Part shown: one piece after another, positions 1 through 6,340 of the stretch
Numbering within the stretch: the first letter of the stretch is position 1
How the letters are laid out: each line of letters begins with the position of its first letter
From: an uncultured Clostridia bacterium
GTDB lineage: Bacteria > Bacillota > Clostridia > Oscillospirales > Ruminococcaceae
Length of the DNA: 6,661 nucleotides
Reading direction: 5' to 3'
NCBI GenBank assembly: GCA_947427325.1
Contig: CANEHP010000121.1
Span: 1-6,661 of the forward strand
Made by a program: the position numbers and the translations under genes
Notes under the pieces: model-generated
What the model was told of the DNA's origin: nothing
Seen by the model: the letters and a program-made list of their open reading frames with translations, nothing else
Database searches by the model: none

Positions 1-118
1 TCTTTTTTTTATTCTATTGTTTTTTATTTATTTTCTTGTTCTATTTTAATTTGTTCTATTACATGTTTAATACTTTTATAACATTTATCTTATCATAACG
101 TATTCATTAAATTTCACC
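1..118. other. AT-rich intergenic tail with short repeats
   Basis: By direct count this stretch has 20 G+C in 118 bases (about 17%), far below the adjoining coding DNA. It lies downstream of the hydrogenase gene. TTCTATT occurs at 12-18, 39-45 and 54-60, and the longer TTGTTCTATT occurs exactly twice, at 36-45 and 51-60. No GC-rich stem followed by a U-run is visible for minus-strand transcripts; the T-runs lie on the plus strand. Apart from the orphan initiation signal at 93-120, I see no gene here. It may be plain intergenic DNA, a decayed gene or the edge of a rearrangement. Confidence 0.6.
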
Positions 119-120
119 TC
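93..120 (-). other. Orphan ribosome binding site and ATG opening a 4-codon frame
   Basis: On the minus strand GAGGTG (115-120) overlaps the TGA stop of the hydrogenase gene. After a 7-nt spacer comes ATG (105-107), which would be ideal translational coupling for a following gene. The frame reads only M-N-T-L before TGA (93-95) and TAA (90-92). The same frame then stays open for 21 codons (27-89) before TAA at 24-26, which is not remarkable in such AT-rich DNA. I read this as the preserved start of a lost or broken downstream gene. A chance match or a tiny peptide is also possible. Confidence 0.4.
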
Positions 121-1798
121 ACTGTTGATTAAGAGATTCTTTCAGCTTTGTGAGTGCGATTTTGGTTTCCGCAGTGGTTTCGCCCAAAAGGGAAGCGATT
201 TCCTGCACGGCTGTCATTTGCTTTTCGATAACCTTGTCGGTAATTTCGATAGTGCTTTGGCTTAACTCGTCCTTAGCCTTTTTCGCCTTTTCCTCCTCGG
301 TAACATCACGCATAATGCTCATTACTATATGATAGCCAGGGTCGTATATCAGGGTTTGTTCAACGTATTTGTTGTATTCGGCAAGGAAGATACGCTTATC
401 GTGAATGTTCACGCCGCTTTCAATAACGTCGAAGAAGGGCAGGGGGTCGAGAATGCGGACTACCTGTTCTCCCAAAACATCAGAAGCGTTGGAGATATTC
501 ATAAGCTTTAATGCAGCCTTATTTATCTGCTGAACTTCAAGGGATTCGTTCAGTACAATGATTGCGTTGGGTGTATTTTTGATAATCGTATCGGAAAAGC
601 TTTCCGCTTTTTCCTTCAGGAAGGGCAGGCACATGGAAAGATCCGCTTTGCCGTTGTAAACGGCAATGGCCTTTTCATGGCAGGTGTTATAGCCGCAGCT
701 TCCGCAGTTTAGCTCGTCGGCGGGGCTTCTTTTGCCCATTTTTTTGAGAATTTCCTCAATAGCCTTGCTGCCGGGCATAAGACGCTTAACTCCGATAAAT
801 TTAAGCTCCTTCCGCATATCCTCATCATCCAATGCCAAAGCGTCAAAATCCTCTTTCTTGGCGTATTTATCAACCACAACGGTATTGGAAATACAAGCGT
901 GGCGGTTTTTCTCGATAACCGGACCGCTGACGCAGCTGCCGTAGCAGGCGGACATTTCAATAAAGCATTTTCCCATTTTTCCCTCGGAAATCTCCTTAAG
1001 GGCGTTTACGCAGTTTTCCACTCCGTCGATATGGAGATAGGTATAATCGGGATTTTTGCAGTTCATTGAGTGGAGAATACCGCCGCCTGTGGGGAAAAGT
1101 CTTGCTTTTCCGCCCAAGTCCTCCCTATCCTCGCAGGGTTCAAACTCTACTCCCGCTTCCTTCATCCATGCGGAAAGCTCCTCAAAGGTAAGCACGCAGT
1201 CAACTATTCCGGGGTAATCCTCCGATTCCGCCTTTTTGGAAATGCAAGGTCCGATAAATACGGTTTTAGCCTCGGGATTACGTTTTTTGATCTCCAAGGA
1301 ATGCGCCTGCATGGGGGAAACTACCTTGGCAAGGTAGGGAAGGGTTTCGGGAAAGTGCTTTTGTATAAGCAGATTTACAGAGTGGCAGCAGGAGGAAATT
1401 ATAAGCTCCTGTTCTCCCTTTTCCACCATTTCATCATACTTTTGTTTTACAACGGTAGCTCCCTCGGCGGTTTCCTCCGCCCCCGCAAAGCCTAACTTTT
1501 TCAGCGCTTTTTCCACGGCGGTAACGGTAAGTCCCTCATAGTTAGCCACAAACGAGGGCGCAATGCTGGCGATAACGGGACTGCCGCCTGCAATAAGGGC
1601 TTTTGCCGTTTCCACGTCGTTTTTTATCTCCTTGGCGTTCTGGGGACATACAACAAAGCACTGACCGCAGAGAATACACTCGTCTTCAACAATAAATGCC
1701 TGATTTTCAAAAAACCTTATGGACTTTACAGGGCAGTGGCGAATGCACTTATAACAGTTTTTGCAGTTGGATTTTTTCAGTTTAAGATATTGGCTCAT
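119..1798 (-). CDS. Sensory-type [FeFe]-hydrogenase with PAS domain (HydS-like)
   Basis: This 559-residue cytoplasmic iron-sulfur protein probably senses H2 or redox state rather than producing H2 in bulk. Visible domains in order are: a 2x[4Fe-4S] ferredoxin region (C12, C15, C18, C22; C41, C44, C47, C51); an H-cluster domain, about 65-350; a four-cysteine Fe-S domain (C365, C368, C373, C390); a PAS domain, about 398-500; and a charged helical tail, about 500-559. The H-cluster loops are SSCCHS (135-140), GPCISKKAE (183-191) and EMSACYGSC (281-289). They keep the four cluster cysteines (C138, C185, C285, C289), the proton-relay cysteine C137 and lysine K188. The two methionines conserved in catalytic enzymes are Gly183 and Ser283, and the usual Pro after CC is His139. 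The ATG start has AGAGAGG upstream with a 10-nt spacer. It lies 48 nt after the [2Fe-2S] ferredoxin gene, probably cotranscribed. No kinase, phosphatase or DNA-binding domain is present, so signalling needs a partner. Family is firm; the sensory role is inferred from family knowledge. Confidence 0.93.
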   Translation of the reverse strand: MSQYLKLKKSNCKNCYKCIRHCPVKSIRFFENQAFIVEDECILCGQCFVVCPQNAKEIKNDVETAKALIAGGSPVIASIAPSFVANYEGLTVTAVEKALKKLGFAGAEETAEGATVVKQKYDEMVEKGEQELIISSCCHSVNLLIQKHFPETLPYLAKVVSPMQAHSLEIKKRNPEAKTVFIGPCISKKAESEDYPGIVDCVLTFEELSAWMKEAGVEFEPCEDREDLGGKARLFPTGGGILHSMNCKNPDYTYLHIDGVENCVNALKEISEGKMGKCFIEMSACYGSCVSGPVIEKNRHACISNTVVVDKYAKKEDFDALALDDEDMRKELKFIGVKRLMPGSKAIEEILKKMGKRSPADELNCGSCGYNTCHEKAIAVYNGKADLSMCLPFLKEKAESFSDTIIKNTPNAIIVLNESLEVQQINKAALKLMNISNASDVLGEQVVRILDPLPFFDVIESGVNIHDKRIFLAEYNKYVEQTLIYDPGYHIVMSIMRDVTEEEKAKKAKDELSQSTIEITDKVIEKQMTAVQEIASLLGETTAETKIALTKLKESLNQQ

Positions 1799-1825
1799 AA
1801 AATATGTACCTCTCTAAATCTTTTC

Positions 1826-1840
1826 ACAGCACAAGGCTGT
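1826..1840 (-). other. Small hairpin between ferredoxin and hydrogenase genes
   Basis: Minus-strand ACAGC and GCTGT can pair as a 5-bp stem around a 5-nt loop in the 48-nt spacer. It could adjust transcript stability or the relative output of the two genes. There is no U-run directly after it, so it is not a convincing terminator. It may be chance. Confidence 0.2.
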
Positions 1841-1846
1841 ATTGGA

Positions 1847-2101
1847 TTAAGCTTCTGCAAGAGCGGGCAGTTTAACGTGCTCTTCAAAAAATTCCTTAAA
1901 GCTGTCCTCGTTAACGCCGAAAATCTGATCGTCCACTTTTACGGAAACTCCGTTCATGCAATGACCCAAACAAAATGCTGCCGAAACCGCAACCTTATCC
2001 TCAAGGCTGTTTTCCTTAATGGCACTGTTAAGCAGTTCGATTATCTTGTATGAACCTCTGATGTGACAGGAGCTTCCTACGCATACGTTTACTTTTATCA
2101 T
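1847..2101 (-). CDS. Thioredoxin-like [2Fe-2S] ferredoxin (NuoE/HydC type)
   Basis: This 84-residue protein carries one [2Fe-2S] cluster and probably passes electrons to or from the adjacent hydrogenase-like protein. The cluster ligands are visible as C7-x4-C12 and C44-x3-C48, the spacing of the thioredoxin-fold ferredoxins related to the NuoE subunit of complex I and to the HydC subunit of electron-bifurcating hydrogenases. At 84 residues it is only the ferredoxin fold and lacks the N-terminal helical region of full-length NuoE. The ATG start is supported by AAAGGAG at 2111-2117 with a 9-nt spacer. It precedes the hydrogenase gene by 48 nt in the same direction, so the two are likely one transcript. 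It could equally be a dedicated redox relay feeding the sensor. Fold and cluster type are sure; the electron partner is inferred. Confidence 0.9.
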   Translation of the reverse strand: MIKVNVCVGSSCHIRGSYKIIELLNSAIKENSLEDKVAVSAAFCLGHCMNGVSVKVDDQIFGVNEDSFKEFFEEHVKLPALAEA

Positions 2102-2142
2102 GGGTATATTCTCCTTTTGTTAATATAGGTTTTTTCAAATAA

Positions 2143-2164
2143 CCCGCTTTATATTGCAGCGGGG
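2143..2164 (-). terminator. Weak candidate intrinsic terminator after the permease gene
   Basis: Minus-strand CCCGCT (2158-2163) and AGCGGG (2143-2148) form a 6-bp GC-rich stem with a 9-nt loop, starting about 10 nt after the permease stop. The following bases TTATTTG are only moderately T-rich. This is the natural place to end the transporter transcript before the redox genes. The poor U-tract and short stem mean read-through into the ferredoxin gene is plausible. I found no convincing -35/-10 pair between this hairpin and the ferredoxin ribosome binding site. Confidence 0.45.
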
Positions 2165-2173
2165 AATTTACTT

Positions 2174-4339
2174 TTAAGATTTGGAATTCAAAATTGTTGT
2201 ATATTTCTGCGCTATTCGCAGAGACAGAAAAACTGACGCCGCCCCAAACAGTGTTAAAGGAAGTAACGGAAACAGTGAAGGCAGAATATCTACTTGTGCA
2301 AGCGGCATAAGGAAGGATACGGCTTCTCCCGCCTTGGAACCGATTGCCGAAAGCGAAGCGGGGAACACTATAAGTCCGCAGCTAAGCAATATAGCGTTGA
2401 TATTTTTTTTGCACAGCTCCGAAAAAAGGAGGCAGATTTCCGCAGAGCAAAGAAGCACCAGCAATCTGCGTCCGTATAAAAGGGTCATGGCTTGCAGAAC
2501 AGTGATATCGGTTTCGGAAAAAGCGAATATTTTCAGACTTACAAGCGGCGCACTAAAACAGGAAAAGCTTCCGTATTCCTCCACAGTTTTTATCAGCTCC
2601 GTGCCGTAAACCATTGCCCAGCAAAAAACGGTGCAGAGAAGCAGAAGCAGCTGTTTTCGCCGCCACAGCTTACTTCTTCCCGCTGAGGTGCTATGCAGCA
2701 GCATATTCATATTTGACTGCCGCTCCTGCGACATTATCGGCGCTAAAAGCAAAATCAAAAACAGCAAGGAGACAAGTCCCGATGTACGTTGATATTGCTG
2801 TTTGTAAAAAACGGCCTCATAAGGTGCGTTAAGAAGAATCCATTCTCCTCGGGAAGCGTTTTGAGCTATGGAAAGCATTTGCTCCAGTGCGCCTATTCGG
2901 TATGGCTCCTCTGCATTTTTCAGTTCGTTTTGCAGCGATGCGACTGTTTCTTCGGTTACAGGTCCCGCATATTTTTCTTGATAGTAATCCAAATACATAT
3001 CATAAGGAGAACCTTCACGCAGCGGTGCGCTTGTATTAACCAGATAAACCGCCAGAACTGCTAAAAGCAGTGCACCTTTTCTGTCGATCATCAGCTTTTT
3101 CAGCTCCTGCACAAATATTCCGCCTTGCCCCGATATACCGCTGAATCTTTTTCGGACGGAATCCTGCCAGCAAAGAAGAATATTTGCTGCGCCAATGGGA
3201 CGCTTTTTTTCGGCAACGATAAGGTTCAGCACTGCAAAGCCCAAGCATAAAAAGGGCAAAATAACGCATATAAGGTCATGTCCCGATATCAGGCTGCCAA
3301 AAAAGGACAGGTTAAGATATTTGGTCAGCACGGAATGGTACAGTATGTAGCTGAAAATGTTGATATAGCGGAATGCAGCAAAAATAGAACTCGGAAGAAT
3401 AAATGTACAAAGGTATTCCGCTCCGATAAAGAGGCTTCCCGCCCCCAGCGCAAGAGAAAAATTCGAGATACAGGACATTATCAGCCACAAGACAAGTCCC
3501 ACAAAGAATACTCCAAAGATTTTGACGGCAATATAACGCAGCCAAAACTCGCCGATAGTCATAGGTGTGGGAACATTATAGAAATCGGGTATAGACTGCA
3601 AGGTACGCCCCCACTCTCCCAAGCCGTGATAAACATATCCGCAGAGAAGGATTTTTGTGCCGCATAGCAGGATAACGCTGATGCATGAGGCAATAAACAT
3701 AATGCCGATACGTATGGAGGCTAACTTAATTCTGCCGCCGGAGGCTGCGTGAATTACCGACCACAGCCCCTCCCTGCGTTCCGCAAGAAACAGGCAGCAC
3801 ACCAAAATAACGGGGAGCAGCACGCAGAAATCGGTCCATCCGTCCGCAAATACCTCCGTCACAGCCAAATCGTGACCGAATGTAACAGGCACGTCAATCA
3901 TTGCCGCAAAATCCTCGGCGGTTTTGACCGTGTTTTCATAAGCGAAAGTGCCGGGCTTTGAAAACAGGCTGACAGACTGAAGATTTTTCGCATTGTCCTG
4001 AACCTTTTTCAGATAATCGTTATAGCCAAGTAAATAGGTATACTGTTTTTCAATATCTTCATTGGCGAGCAGCCTGTAATTACTGTCCGTGCTGTCGTCC
4101 CACACTCCGTCTATTATCTGCTGCAAAGTGTCGTCCTGAAACTGTACGGTCTTTTCAAGCCCCTCTTCCCAGCTTAATGGGGACAGCTCTTCTATTGTTT
4201 CATGGTAAACGTTTCCGTAGTCTCGAAAATCATCGCTGAAACGCTTATTCTGATAAATAAAAAACCATGTGCTGATTACAAGAAGCGAAAGAAGGAAAAG
4301 AAGAAAGGGCTTTCCCAATAATATGCGTTTTGTTTCCAC
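2174..4339 (-). CDS. Large ABC-2-type transporter permease, internally duplicated
   Basis: This 721-residue polytopic membrane protein is the probable membrane partner of the ATPase encoded just upstream. Each half has a hydrophobic N-terminal helix (about 9-29 and 421-436), a long soluble, probably extracytoplasmic segment (about 30-168 and 437-517) and then a helix cluster (about 169-376 and 518-708). Each half also has a cytoplasmic loop of the ABC-2 type after its second helix. Residues 187-206 and 539-558 align without a gap, sharing E, R, H, S, G, R, K and L, so one chain appears to supply both transmembrane halves. The start codon is GTG (4337-4339), 1 nt after the ATPase stop, with AGGAG (4349-4353) inside the ATPase gene and a 9-nt spacer. 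This implies translational coupling. The substrate cannot be read from sequence. It does not resemble an FtsX/MacB permease, and I cannot assign a named subfamily. Confidence 0.85.
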   Translation of the reverse strand: METKRILLGKPFLLFLLSLLVISTWFFIYQNKRFSDDFRDYGNVYHETIEELSPLSWEEGLEKTVQFQDDTLQQIIDGVWDDSTDSNYRLLANEDIEKQYTYLLGYNDYLKKVQDNAKNLQSVSLFSKPGTFAYENTVKTAEDFAAMIDVPVTFGHDLAVTEVFADGWTDFCVLLPVILVCCLFLAERREGLWSVIHAASGGRIKLASIRIGIMFIASCISVILLCGTKILLCGYVYHGLGEWGRTLQSIPDFYNVPTPMTIGEFWLRYIAVKIFGVFFVGLVLWLIMSCISNFSLALGAGSLFIGAEYLCTFILPSSIFAAFRYINIFSYILYHSVLTKYLNLSFFGSLISGHDLICVILPFLCLGFAVLNLIVAEKKRPIGAANILLCWQDSVRKRFSGISGQGGIFVQELKKLMIDRKGALLLAVLAVYLVNTSAPLREGSPYDMYLDYYQEKYAGPVTEETVASLQNELKNAEEPYRIGALEQMLSIAQNASRGEWILLNAPYEAVFYKQQYQRTSGLVSLLFLILLLAPIMSQERQSNMNMLLHSTSAGRSKLWRRKQLLLLLCTVFCWAMVYGTELIKTVEEYGSFSCFSAPLVSLKIFAFSETDITVLQAMTLLYGRRLLVLLCSAEICLLFSELCKKNINAILLSCGLIVFPASLSAIGSKAGEAVSFLMPLAQVDILPSLFPLLPLTLFGAASVFLSLRIAQKYTTILNSKS

Positions 4340-4340
4340 T

Positions 4341-5057
4341 TTACTCAGCTCCTAAAAAAGTCATATATACATCTTCCAAGTTATTTCCGTTAACTTCGGC
4401 GATAAGGTCGGCGGGAGAGCCGTGAGTTATCAGTCTTCCGTTTTTCATAAGCAGCACCTCTCCCGCAATAGACTCAATATCGGATACGATATGTGTTGTT
4501 AAAAAAACTATGCGGTTCTCCGCCAAATCGCTTATATAATTACGTATTCTCAGCCGTTCCTTTGGATCAAGTCCTGCGGTAGGTTCGTCAAGAATAAGAA
4601 TCTGCGGATTGCCCAACAGTGCTTGTGCCAGCAAAACACGCTGTCTCATTCCGCCTGAAAACCCGCCGAGCTTTTTATGAGCCGCATTCTCCAGGCTGAC
4701 AACCTCTAAAAGCTGCTTGATTTGTTCATTTGCTTCCTTATGGGGAATTTCCTTGATCGACGCTATGTACCGCAGAAATCCCACGGCGGAGTATTCGCCG
4801 TACATACCCTGCTGCTGCGGCATATAGCCTATAACCGAGCGGAACTTTTTACCCAGTTCCAAAATTTCCTTTCCGTCCCACAGTATTTTTCCGCCGTTAC
4901 GTTTGACATTATCGGTGATAAGATTCATCAGAGTGCTTTTTCCTGCTCCGTTGGCGCCTAAAATTCCGTATATGCCGCTTGAAAAGGTATAGGAAAAGTC
5001 CTGTAAAGCAATTTTTTCTCCGTATTTTTTTGTCAGTCCCTCAATTTTCAGCTCCAT
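4341..5057 (-). CDS. ABC transporter ATP-binding protein
   Basis: This is a 238-residue nucleotide-binding subunit that hydrolyses ATP on the cytoplasmic face to drive the permease encoded downstream. From the chosen start it shows Walker A GANGAGKS (34-41), the Q-loop region GYMPQQQG (77-84), signature FSGGMRQR (133-140), Walker B ILILDEPTAG (153-162) and H-loop TTH (187-189), all intact. The C-terminal ending LEDVYMTFLG is typical of ATPases that pair with ABC-2 permeases. I chose ATG at 5055-5057 because CGGAG (5065-5069) sits 7 nt upstream. A longer frame from TTG at 5097-5099 would add 14 residues before the beta-strand where the domain begins and overlap the preceding gene, so it is less likely. 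It lies 31 nt after the lipoprotein gene. The drug, peptide or lipid cargo is not identifiable. Confidence 0.95.
   Translation of the reverse strand: MELKIEGLTKKYGEKIALQDFSYTFSSGIYGILGANGAGKSTLMNLITDNVKRNGGKILWDGKEILELGKKFRSVIGYMPQQQGMYGEYSAVGFLRYIASIKEIPHKEANEQIKQLLEVVSLENAAHKKLGGFSGGMRQRVLLAQALLGNPQILILDEPTAGLDPKERLRIRNYISDLAENRIVFLTTHIVSDIESIAGEVLLMKNGRLITHGSPADLIAEVNGNNLEDVYMTFLGAE
4349..4353 (-). promoter_or_regulatory. Ribosome binding site of the permease, inside the ATPase gene
   Basis: AGGAG on the minus strand lies 9 nt before the GTG start at 4337-4339 and within the last codons of the ATPase gene. It supports the GTG start and couples translation of the two transporter subunits. 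Confidence 0.75.
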
Positions 5058-5088
5058 GTTATTACTCCGTTTGATATACTCATATTTG

Positions 5089-6276
5089 CTACTCACCAAA
5101 ATCAGGCAGATTAAAAGCGTGTATTTCTATATGGCCTGTTCCGAAATCCGACTTGTTTATATAGTATCGGGGAGAAAAATCATAATCATCTGTAAGGATA
5201 ATCCGTTCGGGGGTTTCTCCGCAGATAAGTCCCGCTCCTAAAATCTCTTGGCGGAATTTATAGTTTATTTTAACGCTGCCAAGGTCATTACAATCCCAAT
5301 CGTAGAAGTGCATAGTCACCTCGTCCAAGGTAACCCCTTGATTCAATTCTTCATCAGAAAGATATTCATAAGCGACCATACAGTCGGGAAAACAAGCAAG
5401 CTGATAGTTTCCTTTCAGTCCTGTATTGATAAGCTCCTTTTTTCCCTTTGCGTAAGAATTTTCGATTATAATGCCGTCTTCAATATGATACTCCGCTTTT
5501 GTTCCTATGTATCCGTAGATAAGATGCTTATAGATAAGATGCTCATCCGTTTTGAATAATTCATCACCAACGCCTTTGTCGGGATTCCATATATTATATG
5601 TATAAGAATCGCTTTCCTTGTTATAAACAGGCATTATAAAGCTTTCTCCATCCGCCTTAATATCAAAGCTGGTGTTATGAACGGGCTGCAGTTCGTCCAT
5701 AGAGCCGTCTAATTTGTAATAATAACCTTCACGAACTGTTAATCCGCTTTCGTCGACCTTTGTTAAGTCAATAATAAAAACTCCGTTTAGAACTCTCATC
5801 CCAAATTCTCCATCATATCCTTCGGCTTTTGCAAATGAGGATATATTGTATATTGAGGTTCTTTCCGTTCCGTCAAGATTCATGCGAATAATATCATCAT
5901 TTCCGTCAAATGTATAGAGAAAACCTTTATAACAGCAAATTCCATAGGCAGAATCAAAAAATGCGTTGCAGTCTTTGTCCGTATGATTGCAGTCGGGTCG
6001 TCCGCATAGCTTAATTATCGTGTCCGAACCGTGATCGGCATATAAAAGCCATGTTTTTGTTTCGATATTACACATAAAGTATGAACCCGTATCAGTACAC
6101 TCGAAGCCGTTTCCGTAGGTTTTTATTCCCTGCCGTTCCGTGCCTGTGCGCAGAGTCGAAATAGGACAGTTTGACGGTTTTGAGGGCACTTCGGGTGATG
6201 CAGTGCTGATTGAACAGCCTGAAAAGACCGTGCATAAAAGTATTGCGCATATAAAATTTGTAATCCTTTTTTTCAA
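5089..6276 (-). CDS. Secreted lipoprotein with CCHC motif and propeller-like segments
   Basis: About 395 residues, probably anchored on the outer face of the membrane. Residues are numbered from the chosen start. It begins with a basic end (KKR), a hydrophobic stretch and the lipobox FSGC with the lipidated Cys at 21. C91-x4-C96-x-H98-x4-C103 (CGRPDC, NH, CNAFF) could bind a metal or form disulfides. I associate this pattern with uncharacterised Clostridia lipoproteins from memory. The segment FLYTFDGNDDIIRMNLDGTE (119-138) resembles beta-propeller repeats of the DUF5050 sort. The start is TTG at 6274-6276, because AAAGGAG (6286-6292) is 9 nt away; TTG at 6280-6282 would leave only 3 nt. It is the first gene of the lipoprotein-ATPase-permease unit, 31 nt before the ATPase. 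It may be a substrate-capture, sensor or immunity component; its function is unknown. An in-frame 15-bp tandem duplication encodes HLIYKHLIYG. Confidence 0.85.
   Translation of the reverse strand: MKKRITNFICAILLCTVFSGCSISTASPEVPSKPSNCPISTLRTGTERQGIKTYGNGFECTDTGSYFMCNIETKTWLLYADHGSDTIIKLCGRPDCNHTDKDCNAFFDSAYGICCYKGFLYTFDGNDDIIRMNLDGTERTSIYNISSFAKAEGYDGEFGMRVLNGVFIIDLTKVDESGLTVREGYYYKLDGSMDELQPVHNTSFDIKADGESFIMPVYNKESDSYTYNIWNPDKGVGDELFKTDEHLIYKHLIYGYIGTKAEYHIEDGIIIENSYAKGKKELINTGLKGNYQLACFPDCMVAYEYLSDEELNQGVTLDEVTMHFYDWDCNDLGSVKINYKFRQEILGAGLICGETPERIILTDDYDFSPRYYINKSDFGTGHIEIHAFNLPDFGE
5516..5543. repeat. In-frame 15-bp tandem duplication in the lipoprotein gene
   Basis: TAGATAAGATGCT occurs exactly at 5516-5528 and 5531-5543, a period of 15 bp or five codons. 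It encodes the repeated pentapeptides HLIYK and HLIYG. It looks like a recent slippage duplication that kept the frame. Confidence 0.8.
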
Positions 6277-6285
6277 ATTCAATCT

Positions 6286-6292
6286 CTCCTTT
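6286..6292 (-). promoter_or_regulatory. Ribosome binding site deciding the TTG start of the lipoprotein
   Basis: AAAGGAG on the minus strand is 3 nt from one TTG (6280-6282) and 9 nt from the next in-frame TTG (6274-6276). The normal spacing favours the second, giving a protein that begins M-K-K-R, as typical signal peptides do. The site lies only 2 nt beyond the region of the 6295-6327 hairpin, so hairpin folding could influence ribosome access. Confidence 0.7.
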
Positions 6293-6294
6293 AG

Positions 6295-6327
6295 TCAAAA
6301 TTGCCACATTAACTGTGGCAATTTTGA
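6295..6327 (-). terminator. Perfect 14-bp inverted repeat, terminator or attenuator
   Basis: TCAAAATTGCCACA (6295-6308) and TGTGGCAATTTTGA (6314-6327) are exact reverse complements around a 5-nt loop. On the minus strand this gives an A-rich 5' arm, a GCCACA/TGTGGC core and a 3' arm ending in AATTTT, the layout of an intrinsic terminator 13 nt after the stop of the small upstream gene. It is nearly symmetric and could also act on the plus strand. It fills most of the 64-nt gap before the lipoprotein gene, leaving no room for a promoter after it. Partial read-through is therefore the simplest way to express the transporter genes from upstream. A protein-binding operator is an alternative. Confidence 0.75.
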
Positions 6328-6340
6328 TTAAAACATGTAT

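Noticed and set aside
24..107. A leader peptide or small protein after the hydrogenase
   Set aside because: The frame is stopped after four codons by two consecutive stops, and the following 21 open codons are within chance expectation for such AT-rich DNA.
1070..1495. Plus-strand open frame of 141 codons
   Set aside because: It lies wholly opposite the H-cluster region of the hydrogenase gene, whose conserved motifs fix the coding strand. No family features are seen in its translation.
119..1798. Catalytic, H2-evolving hydrogenase (HydA)
   Set aside because: Both active-site methionines are replaced and a PAS domain with helical tail is attached, which fits a sensor better than a metabolic enzyme.
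2122..2127. TATATT as a -10 box for the ferredoxin gene
   Set aside because: The implied transcript start would fall within the ribosome binding site and no -35 sequence lies at the right distance.
2181..2609. Plus-strand open frame of 142 codons
   Set aside because: It lies opposite the permease 3' half; the translation is polar low-grade sequence without domains.
3278..3667. Plus-strand open frame of 129 codons
   Set aside because: Antisense to the permease, rich in Lys/Gln/Ser as expected from reading the complement of hydrophobic codons.
5058..5099. Longer N-terminus for the ABC ATPase starting at TTG 5097-5099
   Set aside because: It overlaps the lipoprotein stop and adds 14 residues outside the usual domain start. 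ATG at 5055-5057 has a properly spaced ribosome binding site.
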